Notes: a model not told the origin generated them from the sequence alone. A DNA stretch of 64,000 nt from Caulobacter sp. X (GCF_002742635.1 NZ_PEGF01000001.1:1984001-2048000), one strand, 5' to 3'. Positions 48,658-58,398 are shown, counted from the stretch's first letter. Made by a program: numbers and translations.

Positions 48658-49944
48658 TCAGCTCTTTGCGGCCAGCGCCCGCCAGCCGATGTCGCGACGG
48701 TAGAAGCCGCCCTCCAGGCTGATGCTTCCCAGGGCCGCATAGGCGAGATCCCGGGCCTCGCTCAGCGTCGCGCCCAGGGCGCAGACGTTCAGCACCCGGC
48801 CGCCGGACGCCACCAGGCGGCCTTCGAACTCGCGCGTCGTGCCGGCGTGGAAGACCACGACCGCCTCGCCAAAGTCGGCGTCGGCGCCCTGGATGCGGCC
48901 GCCGGTCCTGGGCGCGTCGGGATAGCCCTCGGCGGCCAGCACCACGCAGATCGCCGCCTCGTCGCGCCACTTCGGCGCTTCGATGGAGGCGAGTTCGCCC
49001 TTCGCCGCCGCCAGCAGGATCGGCACGATGTCGCTCTCGAGGCGCAGCATCAGGGTCTGGCACTCGGGATCGCCGAAGCGGGCGTTGTACTCGACGAGCT
49101 TCGGGCCCGTGGGCGTCAGCATCAGGCCGGCATAGAGGACGCCGACATACGGATTGCCCTCGGCGGCCATGCCCTCGACGGTCGGGACGATCAGCTCGCG
49201 CCAGGCCTGGTCGATCAGGTCTTGGGTCAGCACCGGCGGCGGCGAATAGGTGCCCATGCCGCCGGTGTTGGGGCCCTCGTCGCCGTCATAAGCGCGCTTG
49301 TGGTCCTGAGCCGCGCCGAAGAAGATCGCCGTCTCGCCGTCGCAGACCGCGAACAGCGAGGCTTCCTCGCCGTGCATGAACTCCTCGATCACCACGCGCG
49401 CGCCGGCTGAGCCGAAGCGACCGCCCAGCATGTCCAGCACCGCCGCGTCGGCCTCGGCGCGGGTCGCGGCGATCACCACGCCCTTGCCGGCCGCCAGGCC
49501 GTCGGCCTTGATCACGAACGGCGCGGCGAGGGTGTCGAGGAAGGCGCCGGCCGAGGCGGCGTCCTCGAACACGCCATAGGCCGCCGTCGGCAGGCCGTGG
49601 CGTTGGCAGAAGTCCTTGGTGAAGGCCTTGGAGGTCTCCAACTGCGCCGCGCGCTGGCTGCCGCCGAAGCACGGGATGCCAATCGTCGCCAGCTTGTCGG
49701 CCAGGCCGACCTCCAGCGCCGATTCCGGACCGACCACCACCAGGTCCGCGCCGATCTCCTGGGCCAGGGCGACCAGGCCGTCGGCGTCGGTCGCCTTGAC
49801 GGCCTTGAGCTCGGCGACCTTGCCGATACCGGGATTACCCGGGGCGGCGACGAGGCGGCCGCACAGCGGCGACTGGGCGATCTTCCAGGCCAGGGCGTGC
49901 TCGCGCCCGCCGGACCCGACGAGGAGGATGGTCAGCTTTTCCAT
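48658..49944 (-). CDS. purD: Phosphoribosylamine-glycine ligase
   Basis: 428 aa. It starts with LLVGSGGREHALAWKIAQSP; ATP-grasp signatures are FVIKADGLAAGKGVVIA, EEFMHGEEASLFAVCDG, DGDEGPNTGGMGTYSP and EYNARFGDPECQTLMLRL. It catalyses the second step of de novo purine synthesis. It is monocistronic here. Confidence 0.98.
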   Translation of the reverse strand: MEKLTILLVGSGGREHALAWKIAQSPLCGRLVAAPGNPGIGKVAELKAVKATDADGLVALAQEIGADLVVVGPESALEVGLADKLATIGIPCFGGSQRAAQLETSKAFTKDFCQRHGLPTAAYGVFEDAASAGAFLDTLAAPFVIKADGLAAGKGVVIAATRAEADAAVLDMLGGRFGSAGARVVIEEFMHGEEASLFAVCDGETAIFFGAAQDHKRAYDGDEGPNTGGMGTYSPPPVLTQDLIDQAWRELIVPTVEGMAAEGNPYVGVLYAGLMLTPTGPKLVEYNARFGDPECQTLMLRLESDIVPILLAAAKGELASIEAPKWRDEAAICVVLAAEGYPDAPRTGGRIQGADADFGEAVVVFHAGTTREFEGRLVASGGRVLNVCALGATLSEARDLAYAALGSISLEGGFYRRDIGWRALAAKS

Positions 49945-50057
49945 GAGCGCGGGGTGTGACGCGCGGGCGGCGGCGGGTCAAGCCATCGCTCGCCCCCGCC
50001 CGCCGTCATTCGCCCCAATCGGCTCGCGTCCGGCCCACGCGCCGCTAAGCCGAGGGC

Positions 50058-50741
50058 ATGGACAAGCTGATCTTCTCCCCCGCGCTCGCCGTGCATGTGT
50101 CCGCCGGCTTCCTGCTGGTCGCCGTCGGCCTGGTCCCGATCCTGAGCCGCAAGGGCGCGCGGCTTCACCGCTGGTCGGGCCGTCTGTTCGTGGCGCTGAT
50201 GGGCGTGTTGCTGGCCGCCGCCTGGGTGATGACCGTGCTGCGCTTCAACGCCTATTTTGCCGCCTTGTCGGCCACCGCGACGATCACGCTCTTCTCGGGC
50301 GCGCGGGTCCTGGGCCGCAAGCGGCCGGACCTCGATCCGCGCCAGCGCGCCCGGCCTCTGGACTGGATCGCCACACTGGCGGTCCTGGCGATCGGGGCTT
50401 GGATCCTGCTGCTGGTCGTACAGGGCCGCACCGGCGGGAAGGCGGCGGTCAGCGCCGCGCTGGTCTACGCCGCCTTCACCTACGGCGGCTGGGACGTCTG
50501 GCGTTTCTTGCGGCCGCTGTCATGGCCTTTCAGCCCGTCTCTCTGGCGCTACGAGCACGTCTTAAAAATGCTTTCGGCCTATGGCGCCGTGATCAGCGCG
50601 TTCTCAGGTAACTTCGTGACGTTCCTGCCCAAGCCGTGGAGTCAGCTCTGGCCGACCTTGTTGTTCCAACCGATGGCCGTGATCTGGATCATCGTCCTGG
50701 TCCGGGGGCGGAAGAGCGCGCCCCGACCGGAGCCCGCCTGA
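50058..50741 (+). CDS. DUF2306-like multi-pass membrane protein
   Basis: 227 aa with about six TM segments. The second region, SRKGARLHRWSGRLFVALMG, carries the HRxxGR motif common to DUF2306/YozB-like small membrane proteins. Function unknown. It is directly upstream of, and overlapping, a LytTR regulator gene, repeating the pairing at the left edge of the window. The last ~40 residues (LLFQPMAVIWIIVLVRG) form the final TM helix. Confidence 0.8.
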   Translation: MDKLIFSPALAVHVSAGFLLVAVGLVPILSRKGARLHRWSGRLFVALMGVLLAAAWVMTVLRFNAYFAALSATATITLFSGARVLGRKRPDLDPRQRARPLDWIATLAVLAIGAWILLLVVQGRTGGKAAVSAALVYAAFTYGGWDVWRFLRPLSWPFSPSLWRYEHVLKMLSAYGAVISAFSGNFVTFLPKPWSQLWPTLLFQPMAVIWIIVLVRGRKSAPRPEPA

Positions 50742-51574
50742 GCCGTCGTCAGACCCGCGTCTGGGTCCTGGCGTTCACCGCCTATGGCTGGCTGGCCACG
50801 ACGATATCGGCGGCCTGGTTCGCGCGACGGCTGGCGGCGCTCCGCGGCCGGGAGCTCGGCGTCGTCGACTCGCTGATCTGGCAGGGCGCGATCTATACCG
50901 CCTGGCTGCCGGCGGCCTTGGTCGTATGGCTGCTGATCCGTCGGTTCGGCCTGGGCGCGATCGGGCTTCTGGCGCTCTATCTGGCCGGCGCCCTGATCAT
51001 CCCGGCGGAGTCGCTGATCTCGGCCACGATCGACGCCGCCCATGGCGCGGGCGCCGATATCCCAGCCCGGACCCTGGCGCGCCTGCCGGTCAGCCTGCTG
51101 CTGTACACGGCCATGGCCGCGGTGGGGCTGGCCGCGGGGCGCTACAGCCAGGCCGGCGACGAGAGGGACCGCGCCCATGCGCTGGAGATCGCGCTGGAGG
51201 ACGCCCGTCAGGCGCTGGCGCAGGCGACCGCCACGCCGCCGCCCCCGGAAGAGCGGCTGATCGTGACGAGCGGCGCGCGGCGGGTGCCGGTCGAGACGGC
51301 CGAGGTCGAATGGTTCGGCGCCGCCGACAACTACGTGGTCGTCCACTGGTCGGACCGCGAGGGGCTTCTGCGCAGCACGCTGCAGGCCCTGGAGGCGCGG
51401 CTGGACGCCAAACTCTTCGCCCGTTGCCACCGCTCGGCCCTGGTCAACCTGGCGCGGGTCACCGCCTTCGCCCCCCTGTCGGACGGCTCGTGGCGGCTGA
51501 CGATGGAGAGCGGCGCGGAGGTCGTGACCAGCCGCACCTATCGCCGGGAATTGCTGGAGCGGCTGGGGCTGTAG
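50636..51574 (+). CDS. LytTR-type regulator with four TM segments (second copy)
   Basis: 312 aa from a GTG at 50636, which overlaps the membrane gene by 106 bases. No ATG, GTG or TTG exists closer to the first TM helix, so the true start is either this GTG or an unusual CTG at 50738 (CTGA overlap). Four TM segments (about residues 42-60, 80-100, 107-127 and 150-168) precede a LytTR domain (VETAEVEWFGAADNYVVVHW, KLFARCHRSALVNLARV, SRTYRRELLERL). Its architecture matches the LytTR at 300-1127. The two genes probably form one regulatory unit. Confidence 0.82.
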   Translation: MESALADLVVPTDGRDLDHRPGPGAEERAPTGARLSRRQTRVWVLAFTAYGWLATTISAAWFARRLAALRGRELGVVDSLIWQGAIYTAWLPAALVVWLLIRRFGLGAIGLLALYLAGALIIPAESLISATIDAAHGAGADIPARTLARLPVSLLLYTAMAAVGLAAGRYSQAGDERDRAHALEIALEDARQALAQATATPPPPEERLIVTSGARRVPVETAEVEWFGAADNYVVVHWSDREGLLRSTLQALEARLDAKLFARCHRSALVNLARVTAFAPLSDGSWRLTMESGAEVVTSRTYRRELLERLGL

Positions 51575-51578
51575 AGTC

Positions 51579-52271
51579 TCAGGCCGCGTCCAGGTCCAGC
51601 GAATAGCCGGCCGAACGCACCGTGCGGATCGGGTCGCCGTCCGACGAGCCGTTCAGCGCCTTGCGCAGGCGGCCGATGTGGACGTCGACCGTGCGGGCCT
51701 CGACATAGACGTCCGAGCCCCAGACCGCGTCCAGCAGCTGCTCGCGGCTGAACACCCGGCCCGGATGCTGCATCAGATAGTCCAGCAGGCGGAACTCGGT
51801 CGGGCCCAGGTGGATCTCCTTGCCGTTCCGCTTCACGCGGTGGGCGACGCGGTCGATCACGATGTCGCCGACCGTGATGCGGTCGTCGGCCAGGCCCGGA
51901 CGGATGCGGCGCATCACGGCGCGGACGCGGGCGGTCAGCTCGACCATCGAGAACGGCTTGACCACATAGTCGTCGGCGCCGGTGTCGAGGCCGCGGATGC
52001 GGTCGCTCTCTTCGCCGCGCGCCGTCAGCATGATGATCGGCACGTTGCGGGTCTCGGCCCGGCCGCGCAGGCGACGGCAGACCTCGATGCCCGAAACCTT
52101 GGGCAGCATCCAGTCTAGGATGACCAGGTCCGGCGCGCGTTCGCTGGCCAGGGTCAGGGCTTCCTCGCCGTCGCCGGCGACCGCGACGCGGTAGCCTTCC
52201 TTGTCGAGATTGTAGTGCAGCAGGGTGGCCAGGGCGTCTTCGTCTTCGACCACCAGAACGTAGGGTGTCAC
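51579..52271 (-). CDS. phoB: Phosphate regulon response regulator
   Basis: 230 aa, OmpR family. The receiver domain has VLVVEDEDALATLL, the phosphorylated Asp in LVILDWMLP and YVVKPFSMVEL. The winged helix has LGPTEFRLLDYLMQHPGRVFSREQLLDAVWG and RTVDVHIGRLRKAL. It activates the pho genes when phosphorylated by PhoR. It is last in the pst-phoU-phoB order, 18 bases after phoU. Confidence 0.97.
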   Translation of the reverse strand: MTPYVLVVEDEDALATLLHYNLDKEGYRVAVAGDGEEALTLASERAPDLVILDWMLPKVSGIEVCRRLRGRAETRNVPIIMLTARGEESDRIRGLDTGADDYVVKPFSMVELTARVRAVMRRIRPGLADDRITVGDIVIDRVAHRVKRNGKEIHLGPTEFRLLDYLMQHPGRVFSREQLLDAVWGSDVYVEARTVDVHIGRLRKALNGSSDGDPIRTVRSAGYSLDLDAA

Positions 52272-52289
52272 TTCAGATCGCCTCCAGCC

Positions 52290-52982
52290 TTACTGCGAAA
52301 CGACGTCGAGCTTGGGGCGCTGGGACGTCAGTTCCTCGCCAGTCAGCTCGAAGTGGATGATCTCGGCGATGTTGGTCGCATGGTCGCCGATGCGTTCCAG
52401 GTTCTTGGCCACGAACAGCAGATGGGCGCAGGCGTTGATCGTGCGCGGGTCGCCCATCATGTAGGTGAGCAGCTCGCGGAAGATCGAGTTGTAGTGCTCG
52501 TCGACCTCCTCGTCGCGGCTCCACACGCCGATGGCGCGCTGCAGGTCGGAGGTGGTGTAGGCGTCCAGCACGTCCTTCAGGCGGCCCTGGACCAGCTTGC
52601 CCATGCGCTCGATCGAGCGGGTCAGGGCGGTCATCGGATCGGCGTCGTTCAGGATCAGCGCGCGCTTGCCGATGTTCTTGGCCATGTCGCCGCAGCGTTC
52701 CAGGCTCATCGAGATCTTCAAGGCGGCGACGGCGTGGCGCAGGTCCACGGCCATCGGCTGGCGCAGGGCGATCAGGCGGAAGGCCTTGCGTTCGATCTCG
52801 CCCTGCAGGGCGTCCAGGCGCTCGTCGCCGGCGACCACGGCCTGGGCCAGCGGGCCGTCGCGGCGGGCGATGGCGGCGATGCAGTCGGCGACCTGGCTCT
52901 CGGCGATGCCGCCCATGCGGGTGACTTCCGCGGTCAGGTGGGCCAGCTCTTCGCCGTAGGATTTGACGGTGTGTTCGGTCAT
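52290..52982 (-). CDS. phoU: Phosphate transport regulator
   Basis: 230 aa, two three-helix PhoU repeats (VADCIAAIARRDGPLAQAVVAGDERLDALQ in the first; LERIGDHATNIAEI near the end). Metal-binding E/D clusters are present. It links PstSCAB to PhoR and shuts the regulon off in high phosphate. It follows pstB by 22 bases. Confidence 0.97.
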   Translation of the reverse strand: MTEHTVKSYGEELAHLTAEVTRMGGIAESQVADCIAAIARRDGPLAQAVVAGDERLDALQGEIERKAFRLIALRQPMAVDLRHAVAALKISMSLERCGDMAKNIGKRALILNDADPMTALTRSIERMGKLVQGRLKDVLDAYTTSDLQRAIGVWSRDEEVDEHYNSIFRELLTYMMGDPRTINACAHLLFVAKNLERIGDHATNIAEIIHFELTGEELTSQRPKLDVVSQ

Positions 52983-53004
52983 GTCGGTGTCCTTCCCCGC
53001 CGGA

Positions 53005-53898
53005 TCAGCCGAAGCGGCCGGTGATGTAGTCTTGGGTGCGGCTGTCGCGAGGATTGGTGAACATCTCCTCGGTCGGGCCGCTCTCGACCAGCTTGCCGAG
53101 GTGGAAGAAGGCCGTGCGCTGCGAGACGCGGGCGGCCTGGGCCATCGAGTGGGTGACGATGACGATGCAGAACTGGGTCCGCAGCTCGTCGATCAGCTCC
53201 TCGATCTTGGCGGTGGCGATCGGGTCCAGGGCCGAGCAGGGCTCGTCCATCAGGATCACTTCCGGCGACACGGCGATCGCGCGGGCGATCACCAGACGCT
53301 GCTGCTGGCCGCCGGAGAGGCCCGTGCCCGGCTGGTGCAGGCGGTCGGCGACTTCGTTCCAGAGGCCGGCCTTCTTCAGGCTGCTCTCGACGATGGCTTC
53401 CAGTTCGTCCTTGCGCGAGGCCAGGCCGTGGATGCGCGGACCGTAGGCGACGTTCTCGAAGATCGTCTTCGGGAAGGGGTTCGGCTTCTGGAACACCATG
53501 CCGACGCGCGAACGCAGCACCACCGGGTCGACGCTCTTGGCGTTGACGTCGGCGCCGTCGATCTCGATGGAGCCCTCGACGCGGGCCGAGGGGATCGTGT
53601 CGTTCATGCGGTTGATGCAGCGCAGGAAGGTCGACTTGCCGCAGCCCGACGGGCCGATGAAGGCGGTGACCGACTTGGCCGGGATGTCCAGGTTCACGTC
53701 GAACAGCGCCTGCTTCTCGCCGTAGAACACCTTGACGTCGCGAGCCTTGATCTTGGGCTCGCCGACCGGGGCGGCGGCGCTGGCCGGCGGCACGGCGGTC
53801 TGGATCACCGGGGTTCCGGCGGTGTCGTCGGGGCTTTGGACGGTCATGGCGTGTCCGCGCAGGAGAGGATGGGCGAGAGGGTTCAGGATCAGGGTCAT
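53005..53898 (-). CDS. pstB: Phosphate ABC transporter ATPase
   Basis: 297 aa. Walker [32 protein letters not shown], signature [14 protein letters not shown], Walker [14 protein letters not shown]. The N-terminus is extended by about 45 residues rich in Pro/Ala before the ATPase core. The start 53898 has TAGGT nearby; ATG 53847 is an alternative. It powers phosphate import. Confidence 0.97.
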   Translation of the reverse strand: MTLILNPLAHPLLRGHAMTVQSPDDTAGTPVIQTAVPPASAAAPVGEPKIKARDVKVFYGEKQALFDVNLDIPAKSVTAFIGPSGCGKSTFLRCINRMNDTIPSARVEGSIEIDGADVNAKSVDPVVLRSRVGMVFQKPNPFPKTIFENVAYGPRIHGLASRKDELEAIVESSLKKAGLWNEVADRLHQPGTGLSGGQQQRLVIARAIAVSPEVILMDEPCSALDPIATAKIEELIDELRTQFCIVIVTHSMAQAARVSQRTAFFHLGKLVESGPTEEMFTNPRDSRTQDYITGRFG

Positions 53899-53905
53899 GT
53901 GAAAC

Positions 53906-55201
53906 CTACCAGCGGCGCTCGAAGCGGCGGCGCAGGATCACGGCCGCGGCGTTCATGACGATCATGAAGACTAGAAGGACGATGATGGCGGCGGCGGTGC
54001 GCTCGTGGAAGGCGCGTTCCGACGCGTTCTCCCAGATGAACACCTGGACCGGCAGGACGGTGGCCGCGCCGGTGAAGCCTTCCGGCACGCCAGGCACGAA
54101 CGAGACCATGCCGATCATCAGCAGCGGAGCGGTCTCGCCCAGCGCGTGGGCCAGCGACAGGATGGCGCCGGTCATCACGCCGGGCATGGCCAGGGGCAGC
54201 ACGTGGTGGAAGACCGTCTGGGTCTTCGACGCGCCGACGCCCAGGGCGGCCTCGCGGATCGAGGGCGGCACGGCCTTCAGCGCCGAGCGGGTGGCGATGA
54301 TCACGGTCGGCAGGGCCATCAGGGCCAGCACCAGGCCGCCGACCAGCGGCGAGGAGCGCGGCACGTTCAGCCAGTTGATGAACAAGGCCAGGCCCAGCAG
54401 GCCGTAGACGATCGACGGCACGGCCGCGAGGTTGTTGATGTTGACCTCGATGATGTCGGTCCAGCGGTTCTTCGGGGCGAACTCTTCCAGATAGACGGCG
54501 GCCATCACCCCGACCGGCACCGCGATCAGGGCGGTGATGATCAGCATCATGGCCGAGCCGACCACCGCGCCCAGCACGCCAGCCTGCTCAGGCTCGGTCG
54601 AGTCGGAGTTGGTGAAGAAGGCGAAGTTGAAGCCCGACTTGATCGCGCCGGCCGTCTTCAGCTGGTCCAGCCAATCCAGTTGCTGGTTGTCCAGCTTGCG
54701 GTCGCCCTCGGCGGTCGAGCGCTTCAGCTCGCCCTTGAAATAGAGGTCGGCGTCGGCCTTCAGCGGGCCAGAGACGGTGATCGTCTGGCCGATCAGCTTC
54801 GGGTCGGCCTTGATCTTGTTCAGCAGCTGGAAGCCGAAGTCGCGCGAGACCAGGTCCTGGACCTTGGTCGAGGTCGTGCCCAGGTCGTCGTCCTGCACGC
54901 CCAGCTTCTTCATCACCGCCTCGGCGACGATGTAGTCGTAGTTGACCCCCGAGAGGTCGGACGTGTCGATGCGGTCCGGGTTCAGATAGACCGGCACGCT
55001 CAGGGTGTGGGTTTCGAACGTCGTGTAGCCTTGCGCCACGATGCGGCCGACCAGCACCACCAGGAAGATCATGGCGATGATGATCGCCGCCATGCCTTGG
55101 GCCTTGAACAGGCGCTCGGCGCGGTGACGCTTCTTCAGACGGTCGTCGGCGGCCGAGAAGGCCGAGCGCGGGGCGGCCGCGCCGAGGGTCGCGTCAGTCA
55201 T
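53906..55201 (-). CDS. pstA: Phosphate ABC transporter permease PstA
   Basis: 431 aa, longer than E. coli PstA because of an extra N-terminal domain (a cytoplasmic tail, one TM, then a ~150-residue periplasmic region with [17 protein letters not shown]). The core permease has the EAA loop [23 protein letters not shown] and [20 protein letters not shown]. Its start overlaps the pstC stop by eight bases. Confidence 0.95.
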   Translation of the reverse strand: MTDATLGAAAPRSAFSAADDRLKKRHRAERLFKAQGMAAIIIAMIFLVVLVGRIVAQGYTTFETHTLSVPVYLNPDRIDTSDLSGVNYDYIVAEAVMKKLGVQDDDLGTTSTKVQDLVSRDFGFQLLNKIKADPKLIGQTITVSGPLKADADLYFKGELKRSTAEGDRKLDNQQLDWLDQLKTAGAIKSGFNFAFFTNSDSTEPEQAGVLGAVVGSAMMLIITALIAVPVGVMAAVYLEEFAPKNRWTDIIEVNINNLAAVPSIVYGLLGLALFINWLNVPRSSPLVGGLVLALMALPTVIIATRSALKAVPPSIREAALGVGASKTQTVFHHVLPLAMPGVMTGAILSLAHALGETAPLLMIGMVSFVPGVPEGFTGAATVLPVQVFIWENASERAFHERTAAAIIVLLVFMIVMNAAAVILRRRFERRW

Positions 55202-56627
55202 ATTGTTCCCGGTACTTCTGGACGATGCGCAGGGCGATGATGTTCAGGCACAGCGTCACCACGAACAGGGTGAGGCCGAGGCCGAAGGCCGACAGCGTCT
55301 TGGGGCTGTCGAATTCCTGGTCGCCGGTGAGCAGGGTGACGATCTGGACGGTGACGGTGGTCACCGTGTCCAGCGGGTTGGCGGTCAGCTTGGCCTGCAG
55401 ACCGGCGGCCATGGTGACGATCATGGTCTCGCCGACGGCGCGAGACATGGCCAGCAGCATGGCGGCCATGATGCCCGGCAGGGCGGCCGGCAGGACGACC
55501 TTCTTGACCGTCTCGGACTTGGTCGCGCCCATGGCGTAGCTGCCGTCGCGCAGCGACTGCGGCACGGCGTTGATGATGTCGTCCGACAGCGAGGAGACGA
55601 ACGGGATCAGCATGATCCCCATCACCACCCCGGCCACCAGGGCCATCTGGTTCTGGACTTCCATCAGGTAGGTGGCGATCGGGCCCGGCGGCAGGGCCGC
55701 GCCGAGGGCGTTGAAGCCGGCGCGGAACAGCGGGCCCACGGTCAGGGCGGCGAAGAAGCCGTAGACGACGGTCGGCACGCCGGCCAGCACCTCGAGCAGC
55801 GGCTTGACCACGCCGCGCACGCCGCGGTTGGCGTATTCCGAAAGGTAGATCGCCGAATAGAGACCGATCGGCGCGGCGACCAGCATGGCGATCAGCATGA
55901 TCAGGAAGGTGCCGGCGAACAGCGGCACGGCTCCGAAGGCGCCGGCCGAGGCCACCTGGTCGGCGCGCATGGCGATCTGCGGGCTCCACTCGGTGCCGAA
56001 CAGGAACGAGATCGGATTGACGCTCTGGAAGAAGCGCCAGCTTTCCCAGACCAGCGACAGCACGATGCCCAGGGTGGTCAGCACCGCGGCGACCGAGCAG
56101 CCGATCAGCAGCATGCCGATCCAGCCCTCGACCCGATTGCGGGCCCGGAATTCAGCGGAGATCTTCGGGAAGGCCAGCAGGAAGCCGGCCAGGGCCAGCA
56201 CGCCCGCGGCGGCCAGGACGCCGACCTTCAGCAGGGTCTCGATGCGGCGAGCCTCGGCGACCTTGACGTCCAGGGCGGCCTTCAGCTCGCCCTCGTAGGT
56301 CACCTCGCTGGGCGACTTGCCGGCGGCGATCGCGTGGGCGTCGCTGTAGAAGACGTCCTGGCGGTCGGGCTCCAGCGCCTGGACGGCGGCCGGACGGCTC
56401 GACTGCAGGATCGCGTCCTCGACGCGGCCGCCGAACATCACGCCCAGCAGCAGCAGCAAGGCGGCGGGCACGCCGGCCCACAGGGCCGCGTAGGTCCCGT
56501 AGTAGTCCGGCAGGGAATGGAGGACGCGCGCGCGGCCTCCGGCGGCGGCCACGGCGCGACGGCGGCCGGCCATGAAGGCCGCGCCGGAGAACAGCGCCAG
56601 GACAAGGAGCGAAAGCCAGGTCAGCAT
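55194..56627 (-). CDS. pstC: Phosphate ABC transporter permease PstC
   Basis: 477 aa with an N-terminal extension of about 190 residues carrying extra TM segments and a periplasmic part before the canonical six-TM core (EWSPQIAMRADQV, IYLSEYANRGVRGVVKPLLEVLAGVPTVVYGFFA, DGSYAMGATKSETVKKVVLPAALPGI). With PstA it forms the phosphate channel. It is the first gene of the pstCAB-phoUB run and has a triple Pho box 92 bases upstream. pstS is not in the window. Confidence 0.95.
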   Translation of the reverse strand: MLTWLSLLVLALFSGAAFMAGRRRAVAAAGGRARVLHSLPDYYGTYAALWAGVPAALLLLLGVMFGGRVEDAILQSSRPAAVQALEPDRQDVFYSDAHAIAAGKSPSEVTYEGELKAALDVKVAEARRIETLLKVGVLAAAGVLALAGFLLAFPKISAEFRARNRVEGWIGMLLIGCSVAAVLTTLGIVLSLVWESWRFFQSVNPISFLFGTEWSPQIAMRADQVASAGAFGAVPLFAGTFLIMLIAMLVAAPIGLYSAIYLSEYANRGVRGVVKPLLEVLAGVPTVVYGFFAALTVGPLFRAGFNALGAALPPGPIATYLMEVQNQMALVAGVVMGIMLIPFVSSLSDDIINAVPQSLRDGSYAMGATKSETVKKVVLPAALPGIMAAMLLAMSRAVGETMIVTMAAGLQAKLTANPLDTVTTVTVQIVTLLTGDQEFDSPKTLSAFGLGLTLFVVTLCLNIIALRIVQKYREQYD

Positions 56628-56718
56628 GCGTGAAGCTAATCTTGCGCCAGAAGTGTCGAAGGCTCCGCAGGATCGCGGCCTTCCCCCGGGCCAGATCTAT
56701 GACCGGCCGGCGCTGTGC

Positions 56719-56751
56719 TTATGCGACAGTTGCATGACAGTTTGACGACAG
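56719..56751 (-). promoter_or_regulatory. Triple Pho box upstream of pstC
   Basis: On the minus strand CTGTCGTCAAA, CTGTCATGCAA and CTGTCGCATAA follow one another: three 11-base direct repeats of CTGTC(A/G)T-type half-sites, the PhoB-binding pattern. A possible -10 (CATAGAT) lies about 20 bases downstream. Confidence 0.92.
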
Positions 56752-56767
56752 CGCTCGGTTAACGCGC

Positions 56768-57748
56768 TCACGCGCTCGAAGAACCGGCTTTTCGCGTCCG
56801 CCATAGCGACCAGAACACGCCGGCCGCCAGGATGGCGAAGGTGATCGACAGCGACAGGCTGGCGGGGAACTTGGCCCAGCCCAGCAGGTCCGCGATGAAA
56901 ATCTTGCCGCCGATGAACACCAGCAGCACGGCCAGCGCCTGCTTGAGATAGGCGAAGCGGTGCAGCACGGCCGCCAGGGCGAAGTAGAGGGCGCGCAGGC
57001 CCAGGATGGCCATGATGTTCGAGGTGTAGACGATGTAGGGATCGGTGGTGATCGCGAAGATCGCCGGGACCGAGTCGACGGCGAAGATCAGGTCAGCGAC
57101 CTCGACCAGCACCAGGGCCAGGAACAGCGGCGTCGCCAGCAGGGCGGCCTTGCCTGTGCGTGGGTCCGCGCCCTTGACGAAGAACTTCTCGCCCTCCAGC
57201 CGCTCGGTGACCGGCAGGACCCGCCGGATGAGCTTGAGCGTGGCGCTCTCGTTGAGATCGATCGGCTTGCCGCTGGAGAACAGCATCTTCAGGCCGGTCA
57301 GGATCAGGAAGACGGCGAAGATATAGAGCACCCAGCCGAACTGGCTGACCAGCGCCGCGCCGACGCCGATCATGACGCCGCGCATCAGGATCACGCCCAG
57401 CACGCCCCAGAACAGCACCCTATGCTGCAGGGCGGGCGGAATGGCGAAGAAGCCGAAGATCAGGGCGATGACGAAGACGTTGTCGATCGCCAGGCTCTTC
57501 TCGATCACGAAGCCGGTCAGGTACTCGACCCCCGCCGCAGCGCCCAGCTGCATCCAGACCAGACCGCCAAAGCCAAGGCCCAGCGCGATGTAGGCCATCG
57601 ACATGACGAGGCTCTCGCGGATGCCGATCTCGCGTGTCTTGCGGTGCAGGACGCCAAGGTCGAACGCCAGCAGCGCGACGACGGCCAGAACGAAGCCGGC
57701 CCACATCCAAAGGGGTTTGCCGATCAGCGGCAGGGTCAGGAAATCCAT
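56768..57748 (-). CDS. TerC/Alx-family integral membrane protein
   Basis: 326 aa from ATG 57748; ATG 57766 would add six residues. About nine TM helices. The TerC motifs are EKSLAIDNVFVIALIF (~residues 82-97) and VEVADLIFAVDSVPAIFAIT (~215-235), each with conserved acidic residues. SNIMAILGLRALYFAL follows. Family members are linked to manganese export and to tellurite resistance. It sits between phoR and pstC in the same direction, an atypical place. A strong 11-bp-stem hairpin lies just upstream of the start. Confidence 0.93.
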   Translation of the reverse strand: MDFLTLPLIGKPLWMWAGFVLAVVALLAFDLGVLHRKTREIGIRESLVMSMAYIALGLGFGGLVWMQLGAAAGVEYLTGFVIEKSLAIDNVFVIALIFGFFAIPPALQHRVLFWGVLGVILMRGVMIGVGAALVSQFGWVLYIFAVFLILTGLKMLFSSGKPIDLNESATLKLIRRVLPVTERLEGEKFFVKGADPRTGKAALLATPLFLALVLVEVADLIFAVDSVPAIFAITTDPYIVYTSNIMAILGLRALYFALAAVLHRFAYLKQALAVLLVFIGGKIFIADLLGWAKFPASLSLSITFAILAAGVFWSLWRTRKAGSSSA

Positions 57749-57770
57749 GGTGAGGTCGCGATCCATCCTT

Positions 57771-57799
57771 CGGCGGCCGCGCTGTGGTCGCGGCCGCCG
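57771..57799 (-). promoter_or_regulatory. Strong leader hairpin just upstream of the TerC gene
   Basis: CGGCGGCCGCG and CGCGGCCGCCG form an uninterrupted 11-bp stem with a 7-base loop, ending 4-22 bases ahead of the two candidate start codons. No T-tract follows, so it is more likely a translational or stability element than a terminator. Confidence 0.6.
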
Positions 57800-57840
57800 G
57801 GGGACTTGAGGTTGAAAGGAAGTCGGCTAGCCCGAAAGGG

Positions 57841-58026
57841 TCAGACGCGGATGTCGAGCACGCTGCGACGGGCGGATCGCGCCGTTGGCGAAGTCTCGAT
57901 CCGGTCTGGCGGCGTCACGGGCTTGCTCGTCGGTTGGCTGGCGTGGGACGCCGCCTGGACAAGGGTCTGCTGCGTCAGTCGTAGCGGCAGCCAGGCCCCG
58001 GAGCCAGAGGGGGCGCCGATCCTCAT
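57841..58026 (-). CDS. Doubtful 61-aa ORF upstream of the TerC gene
   Basis: ATG 58026 to TGA 57841, starting MRIGAPSGSGAWLPLRLTQQ, with mostly G/C-ending codons. A GGGGGCGG lies very close to the start. No family is recognised. The rest of the ~650-base interval 57749-58398 shows no convincing gene, and I see no known riboswitch pattern in it. Confidence 0.25.
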   Translation of the reverse strand: MRIGAPSGSGAWLPLRLTQQTLVQAASHASQPTSKPVTPPDRIETSPTARSARRSVLDIRV

Positions 58027-58398
58027 CGCCGCCCCCAACGATCGACAAGATCAAGCAGGAAGGGCCGCGGCGGCGCCCGATCGGCTGGCCCGGCGGGCGG
58101 AGCCGGTCGTTCGCGACGGTCAGGCGAAGACCGACCACTGTGAGCGGACTTGGAAAAAATGGAACTCAGAAACATCGACGCTCTCCTCTGTTGGGAGGGC
58201 GGCCCGACGTCGGGCTTGCTGGGCTGTGGGGGGACGTCCCTCGGACCCGGCATCGAGCACACCCGATGCGTTCCGACATCACGACCGCGCTGTCAGCGCC
58301 GATCGTCAGAGGGGCCCGGCTCGCATACCAAAGATAGATGACCGGCGGCGGCTTCGCAAGATCGCGGCCAAGCTGACGCCGCGGACCGGCGCCCTGAC

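Noticed and set aside
57749..58398. yybP-ykoY manganese riboswitch upstream of the TerC gene
   Set aside because: TerC genes often have one, so I looked for the conserved GGGGAGUAG and CUGAC-type loop segments in the leader and did not find them; only the 11-bp hairpin is clear.
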